From Pedobacter foliorum (GTDB lineage: Bacteria; Bacteroidota; Bacteroidia; Sphingobacteriales; Sphingobacteriaceae), in the NCBI RefSeq assembly GCF_013266735.1, contig NZ_JABSNU010000012.1:1-64000 (forward strand): a DNA stretch of 64,000 bases. The letters are read 5' to 3'. A program made the translations under genes and the position numbers. How positions within the stretch are numbered: the first letter of the stretch is position 1; every line of letters starts with the position of its first letter. Shown here one piece after another: positions 22,001 through 29,353 of the stretch. A model generated the notes under the pieces. The model did not search any database. It was not told where the DNA came from and worked only from the letters and a program-made list of their open reading frames with translations.

Positions 22001-24713
22001 TCCAAATGCTATCAATCTCTTCTTTTTTTAATAGCCCTTTTCTATAATCCTCGCTCATATCAGAGGGCATTAAAAGCCGGTACAATAAATTTTTATTATT
22101 TAGAGATTTTTGCCTAACCAATCCGGTAAAAAAAGAATACATATATCTCGGTTCTTTAACAAACATATGCTCTAAAGAACCTGATTTAAATCTAAGTTGG
22201 TTTTCAACAATGGGCCCAATCAATAAATTACCAGACCTTTGAACCTGGTTTGGAGGATTAAGCAGCATTTCTGTTTTATCTGTTGAAATGGTAGTCTTCT
22301 CACCTTCAAAGTTATCTCTAACATAAATCACATACTTTTCAAGATCCAATAACTCTTCTATTGTTAATAAAGATGGCGATGCACTTACTTTAGCTTGAGT
22401 ATTTTTAAGATCTGTTGCAATTCCTAAAACCGTTTTCTTTCCTTTTAAAAAATCGCCCTCATAGGTTATCGTAAATCCTGAACCACGCAGGCGCAGTCGG
22501 TGGCGCCCTGGAGTAACCCTAAACGCATATCGTTTCAACTGATCGCTACCACCATAATAAACAGGAATATCATCTACATAAATGACATTAATAGGCACAA
22601 TTTCTCCATCCTTTATTGCAAAAGGAGACAAAATGGCCATCGAATCATTTACCGTTTCTTCATTACTATAAATCTCTTTAGGATGTGTAAATTGATAATA
22701 AGATATTGTATCTAAACCAAGTTCTTTACCCCATCTCGTCCAATTTAAATCCAACTCTCCACCAGTATAAATATTATGAACATCCATATCCGGAAGTACT
22801 TTACGTGCTTTATAAACATCACCGAAAATAGGGAGTAGAATATCCTGTACTTTATTAGTGAATTTCGAAGTATATGCCAAGGCAGTAACATCAGTTTGTG
22901 GAATAGGCTGATTTTCCTGACTTGTAACTTTCACCTCCATATTTACTGTTTGTCCGGGATAAATTATCCGCGGAGCTTTCAAGTCGACATACACGGATTG
23001 CTTATTGTACCATGCACTGGTCTTTTGATTTGAAATTTGACCACCCCAGATATAATTCAAAACAATATGAGCCGCTTTAGTCCCCTTAAACTTCATTACT
23101 GTATCCAATTTATTGGTGTATCCTTTCAGAATTACTTTATCATCCGACAAAATAGTGTACCAAAAATTGAGTTTACTTTCGTTAACAGAACTTAAGCTCA
23201 GTGAATCTTTTGTATGAACTGAATTGATGTAGATATTCGGCCGCAGCAAACGATTAAATGTAACGCGATACTCATTTCCATCCTCAGTTTTTGCCTCATA
23301 TTCACTTGCATTCTGATTTATCTTTATACCGGTAGGAAGGACTAAATTCACAGAATCCGTTTTATCATTGCCCTCAAAAAAGGTATATAACGTTACTTTT
23401 TTCTTCTCTGATTTACCATTTATAATATATTCAAAGTAAATGCTGTCAGCCTTTACTTTAGCAATTACATTTTTTCGTTGATTAGCATAACTAAAGTTTT
23501 TTTGTTCGGAACTCTTCTCATTATTACTATTGAAAAAATCGAAATTCATAGTAAAACTGATGTCACTTTTAGGGAATATGCTATCAGGTAGTACAAACTT
23601 CGTTTCGCCAACCGGATCCAGCATGATGGTCTTTTTCCACAGTGTATCTTTAAGAAAAAGATATTTGTCTTTAAGTTCGCCTTTATACGGATTTATTATT
23701 GAAATTTCTACTCTTCCATCAGGAACCGCCAACTCATTTTCATCAACTGCCTTTAAATAAAGTACAATTGGATTTCCAGGATTATGTTCATAGTTGTCGC
23801 TACGAACCGAAAATCTGGTCGATTTAAGTTCGTAATCTTCATAGTAAAAACTGTTTGAGAAAACAGTTTTCCATTCACCTTTAATTTTTTCTTTCAAAAG
23901 AACACGTTGATATTCATCAAGACTTAAGTCTAGGCTATCTGCAAGGACAAAGCTTCCCTCGTAACCACCCTCATTATACGGCTTAATCGAATCAATAATC
24001 TCATCCTCATCCAATGCAAATGCCAACAATTTATTATGCAATGGTTTGCCATTTTTATTTACCAGATAAGCCTTAAACCTTACCGTATCGCCAGGTTTAA
24101 ATTTGGGTTTATTAAAAGTCAGATAGCCGGTATAGCCTATGGTTTTCTTCTGAATAGTATTAGATCTACGATTCCTTTCCTGAAGATAACCTGGATTTAC
24201 TCTAAAGTAGTTTTTAACTCCTTCGTGAACTACCGTAATAAAGGTACGTTTAGATTTTGAGGAGGTAACATATAAATTGGCCTTTCTATTAAAAGGTACA
24301 TGCCCTCCGTTTCCAATTTTAACCTCAGCATCCTCAATAAGTTTACCGTTTAAGTCCATAATAATAAACTGAAAGTCTTTGTTGTTACTTACCCGTTCTA
24401 TTCTAACATTGGCAACGGCAACGGATACATATTTCAATTTATTTCTTTCTGCATTTACGTATAGGTAGTTACCAAAGGGAAGTTTTTTCTTATACCCCGA
24501 ACGTTCATAATAAAAAGAGTCGATAACGGTATGTAAAAAGCTTTCCTTTATTTTGAGATTTGGGTTTTCGGCAATTTCAGACGCTTCTTTGTCTGTTAGT
24601 TTGTAGATATACTTATAATAACTCGATGTTCTACTTGTGGTTAGATTTTGTTGGGCAAAAAGAAAATTGCATGAAGCAAGAAACAGTAACAGAGAGGTTA
24701 AGAGTCGTTTCAT
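18999..24713 (-). CDS. Alpha-2-macroglobulin-family protein with embedded carboxypeptidase-regulatory and TonB-plug-like domains
   Basis: This 1904-residue exported protein has an MG2 domain at about 194-280 (FNKPKFKPGDTVRFKAYL). A carboxypeptidase-regulatory-like domain follows at about 1057-1140. Next comes a SusC-type TonB-plug-like module at about 1144-1255, with VVIRGYV, LLQGKVAGFNI, INIRGLSTGSS, VLIIVDGLP and YGSAGANGVILIKTT. The A2M core follows (about 1270 on; KLFTNEEGKASFTVKFPDD) with a thioester-type CNEQ motif at Cys1481-Gln1484 in YEYFCNEQLASK, then the helical thioester-domain region (GTWGWW). Bacterial A2Ms trap proteases covalently. No barrel follows the plug. The N-terminus has both a lipobox-like LASC (Cys15) and a signal peptidase I-like FLFAQ, so anchoring is unclear. 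Confidence 0.85.
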   Translation of the reverse strand: MKRLLTSLLLFLASCNFLFAQQNLTTSRTSSYYKYIYKLTDKEASEIAENPNLKIKESFLHTVIDSFYYERSGYKKKLPFGNYLYVNAERNKLKYVSVAVANVRIERVSNNKDFQFIIMDLNGKLIEDAEVKIGNGGHVPFNRKANLYVTSSKSKRTFITVVHEGVKNYFRVNPGYLQERNRRSNTIQKKTIGYTGYLTFNKPKFKPGDTVRFKAYLVNKNGKPLHNKLLAFALDEDEIIDSIKPYNEGGYEGSFVLADSLDLSLDEYQRVLLKEKIKGEWKTVFSNSFYYEDYELKSTRFSVRSDNYEHNPGNPIVLYLKAVDENELAVPDGRVEISIINPYKGELKDKYLFLKDTLWKKTIMLDPVGETKFVLPDSIFPKSDISFTMNFDFFNSNNEKSSEQKNFSYANQRKNVIAKVKADSIYFEYIINGKSEKKKVTLYTFFEGNDKTDSVNLVLPTGIKINQNASEYEAKTEDGNEYRVTFNRLLRPNIYINSVHTKDSLSLSSVNESKLNFWYTILSDDKVILKGYTNKLDTVMKFKGTKAAHIVLNYIWGGQISNQKTSAWYNKQSVYVDLKAPRIIYPGQTVNMEVKVTSQENQPIPQTDVTALAYTSKFTNKVQDILLPIFGDVYKARKVLPDMDVHNIYTGGELDLNWTRWGKELGLDTISYYQFTHPKEIYSNEETVNDSMAILSPFAIKDGEIVPINVIYVDDIPVYYGGSDQLKRYAFRVTPGRHRLRLRGSGFTITYEGDFLKGKKTVLGIATDLKNTQAKVSASPSLLTIEELLDLEKYVIYVRDNFEGEKTTISTDKTEMLLNPPNQVQRSGNLLIGPIVENQLRFKSGSLEHMFVKEPRYMYSFFTGLVRQKSLNNKNLLYRLLMPSDMSEDYRKGLLKKEEIDSIWNDYLDLRSRTTRLYENKEVKGKNIGRLNIDIDTAILNQLPYLKNVILYKNDDYRFLQIHPGRDPSYGNLNEGSYSVMYLFKDNRYFTKDDLIIKAGGSNLYLIKDVKIMKADSLSIRMDGKIKALGKKDDRPIDYFKESEEVVFNSGIDKKLLVTRIRGTVFDGGTKETMVGVSIAYKGKNKAAKVLAHTNSRGVFDVMVPKDGEIWFSYISYKKKVTKVRASDNLVVFLDEAPEGMQEVVIRGYVAKRENGGDVEQLLQGKVAGFNIQQNTGAPGMRGTINIRGLSTGSSLVGAGVLIIVDGLPYNGDISSIDQNSIVEMQVLKDKAATDIYGSAGANGVILIKTTGNKLNMDANGGQQPQQQTMRSNFSDYAVWQPKLFTNEEGKASFTVKFPDDITSWTTKIIAMNGRQQSGSYQTEIKSFKTLSANLVSPLFALQGDSINVIGKLMNYSTEAERVKRKLIYNGKELLNSDFDFKNAHLDTIAIVAQKNSIDSLQLQYTMEQPNGYFDGEIRKIPLYPLGVTETKGYFNALTTDTTLNYKFDADLGKVTLRAESSVFPTLLDEMEKLRNYEYFCNEQLASKLKGLLLEKTVRKYLNEDFKGEKSIKDLIKKLQNNSRPEGTWGWWQDSNTEYWISLHVVEALLQAQKQGYPVSINMDKLHNSLVERLGEKNAIDQVQAIKLMRLLDEKYYIKDWLTTIDQQKANEKQTVYDKLQIMQLKQKAGLDVDVKWLLTQKKSTMFGNSYWGEENNHFWDNSIQNTLLAYQILKEKGGYKEELVRIQQYFLEQRKDGQWRNTYESSLILETILPELMVAGKKSEPATITLNNSETVTVFPFNKVIEPKALTVNKKGNDPVYFTAYQQFNNPKPEKVSKDFTVKTWFEQGSEAVQRLKAGTSTALKVEVDVRADADYVMIEVPIPAGCSYENKAQSFWGVETHREYFKNKTAIFCTKLKQGKHSFSISLMPRYSGSYTLNPAKAEMMYFPVFYGREGMKRVEVK

Positions 24714-24761
24714 ATATTTGGTTTACCGTAATCTGCTGTGAAACCAAATTACATAAAAATG

Positions 24762-25541
24762 CTAAGAATATCGTTTAATGATTCTAAGTTTATGTGAATA
24801 CCTGCCCAATTCGGCATTATAAATACCCTGATTATCCATTGGATCTATTCTCACTTTACCCGAAGCATGGATGATGTCTTTTGCATTAAGCATAATACCT
24901 ACATGTATGATGCGGCCATCTTCGTTATCAAAGAAAGCCATATCTCCAGGTTTAACTTCAGGTAAAAAATCGACCGTTGTCCCCTGTTCAGCTTGCTGCC
25001 ATGCATCTCTGTTTAATTGTATTCCGTGTAGTTTAAATACAACCTGCACAAATCCTGAACAATCCATACCAAACAAATTCTTACCTCCCCATAAATAGGA
25101 AACATTCTGAAAAAAAAGTGCAGTATCTATCACGTCAACAGCTCCAGAAACTGGCAATTCTATCGGATTAAACAAAACTTCATATTTTTCATCACCTACA
25201 CTACAATAACCGTCATCAAACGATGGAAGGTTACTGCCCGGCGATATGTAATATTTACTACCCTGAGTATCTGTAATTACATTACCCATTTCCGCAGGTG
25301 CCAGATGTTTACAATTATGGTTACGCACAAACTCCTCTAAAGATACTTCTGCCAACTGCTTAAAATCCATCCAACCCTCATATCCATCATAAGCATTACG
25401 CACTTGCCACCACTTTTCAGTTTTAGCAATGATCTCTACGTGATCACCAAAAAGCAATTGAGAAGCAATTTCAGCTCTGTCGGATGGTTCAGTTCTTAGG
25501 GGTGCTACTGCTACCCTGCATATTCCATAGTATTGTTCCAT
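24762..25541 (-). CDS. NlpC/P60 (C40) peptidase with N-terminal SH3-like domains
   Basis: This 259-residue protein resembles the gamma-D-glutamyl-L-diamino acid endopeptidases (YkfC type) that trim peptidoglycan peptides. SH3-like segments (about 8-125; APLRTEPSDRAEIASQL, WWQVRNAYDGYEGWM) precede the catalytic domain. That domain has Cys161 in GMDCSGFVQ, His213 in RIIHVGIML, and His225. No signal peptide is visible, consistent with recycling of muropeptides in the cytoplasm. It starts at ATG 25541 and is transcribed divergently from uspA. Confidence 0.9.
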   Translation of the reverse strand: MEQYYGICRVAVAPLRTEPSDRAEIASQLLFGDHVEIIAKTEKWWQVRNAYDGYEGWMDFKQLAEVSLEEFVRNHNCKHLAPAEMGNVITDTQGSKYYISPGSNLPSFDDGYCSVGDEKYEVLFNPIELPVSGAVDVIDTALFFQNVSYLWGGKNLFGMDCSGFVQVVFKLHGIQLNRDAWQQAEQGTTVDFLPEVKPGDMAFFDNEDGRIIHVGIMLNAKDIIHASGKVRIDPMDNQGIYNAELGRYSHKLRIIKRYS

Positions 25542-25623
25542 AGCATAAAATCAATGGTATAAATGTAAACTTTTGCACAGTTATTTTGTTATTTTTATAG
25601 TATAAACCTTAATCTATAAGACG

Positions 25624-26079
25624 ATGAACCTCAAAAAAATTTTAATTGCTGTTGATAACAGTACCTGTTCAGAAAAAGCGGCAAAAGTAGGTTACGAAGT
25701 AGCAAAAACTTTTGGCGCAGAGGTTGCACTTGTTAATATTATAGAACCCGTGCCTGCTAATATCAGTCCTGATTTAACCTTAGCCCCTGTTTTTTTGGAA
25801 ACTTACGACAATAGTGAAGAGAACAGCCATTTACTTTTAAAAGAAATAGAAACAAAATTTAGCCACGGCATACCTACCACTTATTTGAGTGTGGTTGATA
25901 GCGCTGCGCATGGTATCATACAACAGTCTGATGAATATGGTTCTGATCTTATTGTAATTGGAACTTATGGCCGAACCGGTTTATATCACTTTTTAATGGG
26001 TAGTGTTGCAGAGCATGTTGCCAGAAAATCGGCTTGCCCCGTTTTAATTGTACCAAACAAATACGAAGAGAAAAACTAA
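25624..26079 (+). CDS. Universal stress protein, UspA family
   Basis: This single-domain protein of 151 residues has the Usp alpha/beta fold. It starts MNLKKILIAVDNS, with the acidic nucleotide-binding Asp after ILIAV. It carries the ATP-binding motif GTYGRTGLYHFLMGS (G-2X-G-9X-G-S type), so it is probably of the ATP-binding class. A strong bidirectional terminator follows directly. Confidence 0.92.
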   Translation: MNLKKILIAVDNSTCSEKAAKVGYEVAKTFGAEVALVNIIEPVPANISPDLTLAPVFLETYDNSEENSHLLLKEIETKFSHGIPTTYLSVVDSAAHGIIQQSDEYGSDLIVIGTYGRTGLYHFLMGSVAEHVARKSACPVLIVPNKYEEKN

Positions 26080-26087
26080 AACAAAAA

Positions 26088-26108
26088 AGGACACCCAATG
26101 GGTGTCCT
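26088..26108. terminator. Bidirectional intrinsic terminator (uspA / ferredoxin)
   Basis: AGGACACCC (26088-26096) pairs with GGGTGTCCT (26100-26108) around a 3-nt loop. T-rich sequence follows on the plus strand (TAAATTTTTG) and an A-run precedes it (AAACAAAAAA), giving a U-run on the minus strand. It lies between convergent uspA and the ferredoxin gene. Confidence 0.85.
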
Positions 26109-26135
26109 GTATAAATTTTTGTTATTAAGCTAAAA

Positions 26136-26486
26136 CTAGTTTTCCTGGTGTAACCAAGCTTTTTTAGCCAATAATTCATCTTCTGTTTCGCGAACATCCT
26201 CATCATCAACGCAACAATCAACCGGGCAAACGGCAGCGCATTGAGGCTCATCATGAAAGCCTTTACATTCTGTACACTTATCCGAAACAATATAATAGAC
26301 CTCATCCGATCCCGCATCTTGTGCAGCCTCAGCATCTATTTGTTTGTCGCCAAAATCGATAATACCATTTAAATTAGTACCATCAGAAAATCTCCAGGCA
26401 GTGCCTGCGTCATAAATTGCATTATTAGGGCATTCAGGCTCACATGCTCCGCAGTTAATACATTCGTCTGTTATTTTAATAGCCAT
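26136..26486 (-). CDS. 2[4Fe-4S] ferredoxin
   Basis: This 116-residue electron carrier has two cysteine clusters. The N-terminal one is CINCGACEPECP. The second is CTECKGFHDEPQCAAVCP followed by VDCC. The long insert before the second cluster and the acidic tail resemble YfhL/FdxA-like low-potential ferredoxins. It is divergent from an acyl-CoA reductase gene, with 77 bp between the two starts, so the two may share control. Electron partner not known. Confidence 0.92.
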   Translation of the reverse strand: MAIKITDECINCGACEPECPNNAIYDAGTAWRFSDGTNLNGIIDFGDKQIDAEAAQDAGSDEVYYIVSDKCTECKGFHDEPQCAAVCPVDCCVDDEDVRETEDELLAKKAWLHQEN

Positions 26487-26514
26487 GTCTTCGTGTAAAT
26501 CTATTGCTAAGGGT

Positions 26515-26535
26515 TAACTTTGCAATGCAAATATA
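26515..26535. promoter_or_regulatory. Overlapping face-to-face -7 elements for ferredoxin and acyl-CoA reductase
   Basis: On the plus strand TAACTTTG (26515-26522) fits TAnnTTTG and points to the reductase ATG at 26564. On the minus strand TATATTTG (26528-26535) fits and points to the ferredoxin ATG at 26486. Predicted starts are near 26527 and 26523, each ~37 nt before its gene. No convincing -33 TTTG was found for either. Confidence 0.45.
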
Positions 26536-26563
26536 ACACTTAAACTTTAAAATTGTTGGAAAT

Positions 26564-27583
26564 ATGCCAATCCTTACTACAGAAAAACTAATTATTGCTT
26601 TAAAAGAACTTAGCGACTACATGGCCAATCCCGACGAAGGTTTCAAAAACCTCATGTTTTCGGCCCAAAACAGCAATGCCTGGTTTACTATAGATGAGGT
26701 TCAAAGATCATTAAATGCTTTGCATAAAATGTTGAATCAACAGGATCTGGAAACCTGGTTTCAGGACATTACAATTACTGACACACCTAAAAAAGTTGGA
26801 CTAATACTTGCCGGAAATATCCCTCTGGTTGGTTTCCACGATGTTTTATCAGTTATTTCCACTGGGAACATCGCATTAATCAAGCTATCTTCATCTGATG
26901 ATAAATTGCTACCTGCCCTACTGGCTCAACTTGTAATTATTGAACCTCAACTGGCCGAACATATTGTATATGTTGATCGTTTGAAAGATTTTGATGCCGT
27001 AATAGCAACCGGCAGCAACAACACATCAAGATATTTTGATTTTTATTTTGGCAAGGTTCCAAATATCATCCGTAAAAACAGAAATAGCATCGCAGTATTA
27101 AACGGACAGGAAAGCCCAGCTGAAATTTCGCTGCTTGGACACGATATATTTGATTATTTCGGTTTAGGATGCAGAAATGTCTCTAAATTGTTTATTCCCG
27201 AAGATTACGATATTAAGGACTTTTTTGAACCTCTGGAGTCATTCAAAGAAATCATCAACCATTTCAAATACAATAACAACTACGATTACAACAAATCGAT
27301 ATACCTTGTAAATATGGCTGAGCATTATGACAATGGCTTCCTGCTATTGAAAGCGGACGCAGGAATGGCTTCTCCTTTGGCAGTATTATTCTATGAACGC
27401 TACAAAAGCATTGATGACGTAGCTGAAAAATTAAAGGCAGAAGAAGAAAACATTCAATGTGTGGTAAGCAACATACCTTTTGAACTGAAAACTGACGTAC
27501 AAGCCTTTGGCAAAAGTCAGTCGCCAAAACTTTGGGATTATGCCGATAATGTAAACACAATCGCATTCCTTAAAACAATATAA
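26564..27583 (+). CDS. Acyl-CoA reductase, LuxC-like
   Basis: This 339-residue protein of the LuxC/aldehyde dehydrogenase superfamily reduces acyl-CoA or acyl-protein thioesters to aldehydes with NADPH. The proposed nucleophile is Cys203 in FGLGCRNVSKLFIP. The cofactor region includes KVGLILAGNIPLVGFHDVL and IALIKLSSSDDKLLP. In Bacteroidota this family is often found near ferredoxin, as here. The ATG at 26564 gives the normal N-terminus. The physiological aldehyde product is unknown. A strong terminator follows within 5 bp of the stop. Confidence 0.88.
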   Translation: MPILTTEKLIIALKELSDYMANPDEGFKNLMFSAQNSNAWFTIDEVQRSLNALHKMLNQQDLETWFQDITITDTPKKVGLILAGNIPLVGFHDVLSVISTGNIALIKLSSSDDKLLPALLAQLVIIEPQLAEHIVYVDRLKDFDAVIATGSNNTSRYFDFYFGKVPNIIRKNRNSIAVLNGQESPAEISLLGHDIFDYFGLGCRNVSKLFIPEDYDIKDFFEPLESFKEIINHFKYNNNYDYNKSIYLVNMAEHYDNGFLLLKADAGMASPLAVLFYERYKSIDDVAEKLKAEEENIQCVVSNIPFELKTDVQAFGKSQSPKLWDYADNVNTIAFLKTI

Positions 27584-27587
27584 AAAA

Positions 27588-27628
27588 ACGGCATATCTGA
27601 CGCCCAATGAGTTTGTCAGATATGCCGT
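27588..27628. terminator. Bidirectional intrinsic terminator (acyl-CoA reductase / SusCD locus)
   Basis: The arms ACGGCATATCTGAC (27588-27601) and GTCAGATATGCCGT (27615-27628) form a perfect 14-bp stem with a 13-nt loop. An A-run precedes it (U-run on the minus strand) and CCTTGTTGCTTT follows. It separates two convergent units. Confidence 0.85.
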
Positions 27629-27652
27629 CCTTGTTGCTTTAAATACAGCCTA

Positions 27653-28639
27653 TTATTTATGTATTACACCATTTAACTTAATGGTTATTAAATAGGTACC
27701 CAATTGCTTAATCTGGAAGCCAAATCTTGGATTGATACTAAATGTTGTTCCAGCAGGATGATTTGCCGGGAACGTGGTTAATGAAGCATACTTACTTGGT
27801 ATTCTGTAGTATATAAGGAAATCACCATACCCACTAATTCTCTTAATAGGGAAGGGTGTAATCTCAAAATTACAAACCATTGAAGTATCAGTATAAGTTA
27901 CAGGGTTAAATTTAGCATAAGATTCAAAAGTTGGTCTATCTCCCCTTTTAATGATCTCACCTGCCTTAGGGTTAAATGGAACTCCATTTTGATCTACAAT
28001 CTTTACGATTGCATTTGTACCCTCATCACTAATTTTTGTGATGATCATTTCTGGGTTAACAGCCAATGCCCCATTATCTGACGTTACTCCATTATCATTA
28101 AACCAGCTTGCAGCTATAGCATAAGACTTAAATAACTCCGGATCTGTAAAATGAATTTCACCAATGTTTTTAAACACTTTTGTCCCGCTCTCATTACTTA
28201 CCTCTACATCAAATTCATATTGAGATTTAGCCGGTAAAAACGCTGTTCCTGCATTAAACAGGAATTGTCCACTCGGCAAAAATTCAAAAGGAGGCAGCAT
28301 CTTTTTCTCTCTCTTTGCATTTACCTGAGCAATCGTAGTATCAACATCAGGGTCAATTGCTTGTTTATATACATAAACTTCGTGTTCTGCATAAAACTCT
28401 TCAGCTCTTCCCGTAGTTCCCTTTTTTCGAACCTCAAGTAACTTCACCAAAACAGGAAGTGTTGAGCCATCCAAATTTAAGGAACTGGTTACTACCTTAA
28501 CATTGCCCTGTTCAATCGAAAAAGGGCTGTCCTTATAATACATTGTTTCTCCAATAAAACCTATCGGAATCTTTTTGCAACCCACCCAAGCTAAGCTCAC
28601 AAACACAATGAGTGTTAATATATATTTTATAGTTTTCAT
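27653..28639 (-). CDS. DUF5007-like lipoprotein of a SusCD locus
   Basis: This 328-residue lipoprotein has lipobox WVGC (Cys21) followed by KK. The body is beta-rich with segments such as IGFIGETMYYKDSPFSIEQGN, split here by the repeat of short strands, and a C-terminal RFGFQIKQLGTYLITIKL. It is the last gene of a susC-susD-fasciclin unit. In Pedobacter-type genomes this position is often filled by DUF5007 proteins, and the family call rests on that recollection plus the N-terminal pattern. It probably sits on the cell surface beside SusD. Ligand unknown. Confidence 0.6.
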   Translation of the reverse strand: MKTIKYILTLIVFVSLAWVGCKKIPIGFIGETMYYKDSPFSIEQGNVKVVTSSLNLDGSTLPVLVKLLEVRKKGTTGRAEEFYAEHEVYVYKQAIDPDVDTTIAQVNAKREKKMLPPFEFLPSGQFLFNAGTAFLPAKSQYEFDVEVSNESGTKVFKNIGEIHFTDPELFKSYAIAASWFNDNGVTSDNGALAVNPEMIITKISDEGTNAIVKIVDQNGVPFNPKAGEIIKRGDRPTFESYAKFNPVTYTDTSMVCNFEITPFPIKRISGYGDFLIYYRIPSKYASLTTFPANHPAGTTFSINPRFGFQIKQLGTYLITIKLNGVIHK

Positions 28640-28666
28640 TTCTTTCTAATTAATTGAATAAAAGAT

Positions 28667-29332
28667 TTACCAGTAAAACTTGTGCCTATTGTTTAATACA
28701 TGAAGCACCCCATTGGTAGTTAGAATTCCTGAAGTTTGAACCAGATCTACTATATCTCTGTCTTCATCTGGATAAGGGTAATCATCTGGAATAGGATTCG
28801 GATCCAGACCATTTCTTATTTTAGTCAGATAAAGATATTGAGGTTTAGTTGTAGTCAACCCAGTATAGCCATCATCCACTTTTAATAAAATTGAGAAATC
28901 CTCACCGGCTAAACTTTTGAAAACCTTATTTTCTAAACTTAGCTGCTCACGATTAATCTTGCCTGCAAAAAGATGTGACCTTAATGAATCTCTCAATTCC
29001 GGAATAGGTAAACTGTCCAATGTATACTTGATATTCTCATCTTGATATTTTTGTTGAATAATCAAAGTCCTTCTTTCCAAAAGAGACTTAATCGAGTAAT
29101 CAGTAGGAGCAAAAAAGGTATTATTTCCGTTGATTTCATCTTTTAATCCAGCCTTATCAATGAGAACTACTAGCGTATCAAATAAGGGCTTAGTTTTAAG
29201 GAAATCATAAGTTGTCATATTTACATGAGGATCATGTAAATCACCTCCAATGATATAGTTATTCTTTTTACAAGCAGTAAATGCAACACAAAAAGAGACT
29301 AGAGTTAAAATGTATGATAATTTAATTTTCAT
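28667..29332 (-). CDS. Fasciclin-domain lipoprotein
   Basis: This 221-residue lipoprotein has lipobox FTAC (Cys21) and one fasciclin (FAS1) domain (about 35-220). Conserved FAS1 blocks are visible as NGNNTFFAPTDYSI in the first half and GILTTNGVLHVLNN at the end, the latter corresponding to the H2 region. FAS1 domains mediate adhesion or carbohydrate and protein binding. The gene lies between susD and the DUF5007-like gene, with 21-27 bp gaps, and is part of the same surface complex locus by inference. Confidence 0.85.
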   Translation of the reverse strand: MKIKLSYILTLVSFCVAFTACKKNNYIIGGDLHDPHVNMTTYDFLKTKPLFDTLVVLIDKAGLKDEINGNNTFFAPTDYSIKSLLERRTLIIQQKYQDENIKYTLDSLPIPELRDSLRSHLFAGKINREQLSLENKVFKSLAGEDFSILLKVDDGYTGLTTTKPQYLYLTKIRNGLDPNPIPDDYPYPDEDRDIVDLVQTSGILTTNGVLHVLNNRHKFYW

Positions 29333-29353
29333 GATATTTAATTTAATAGTCCG

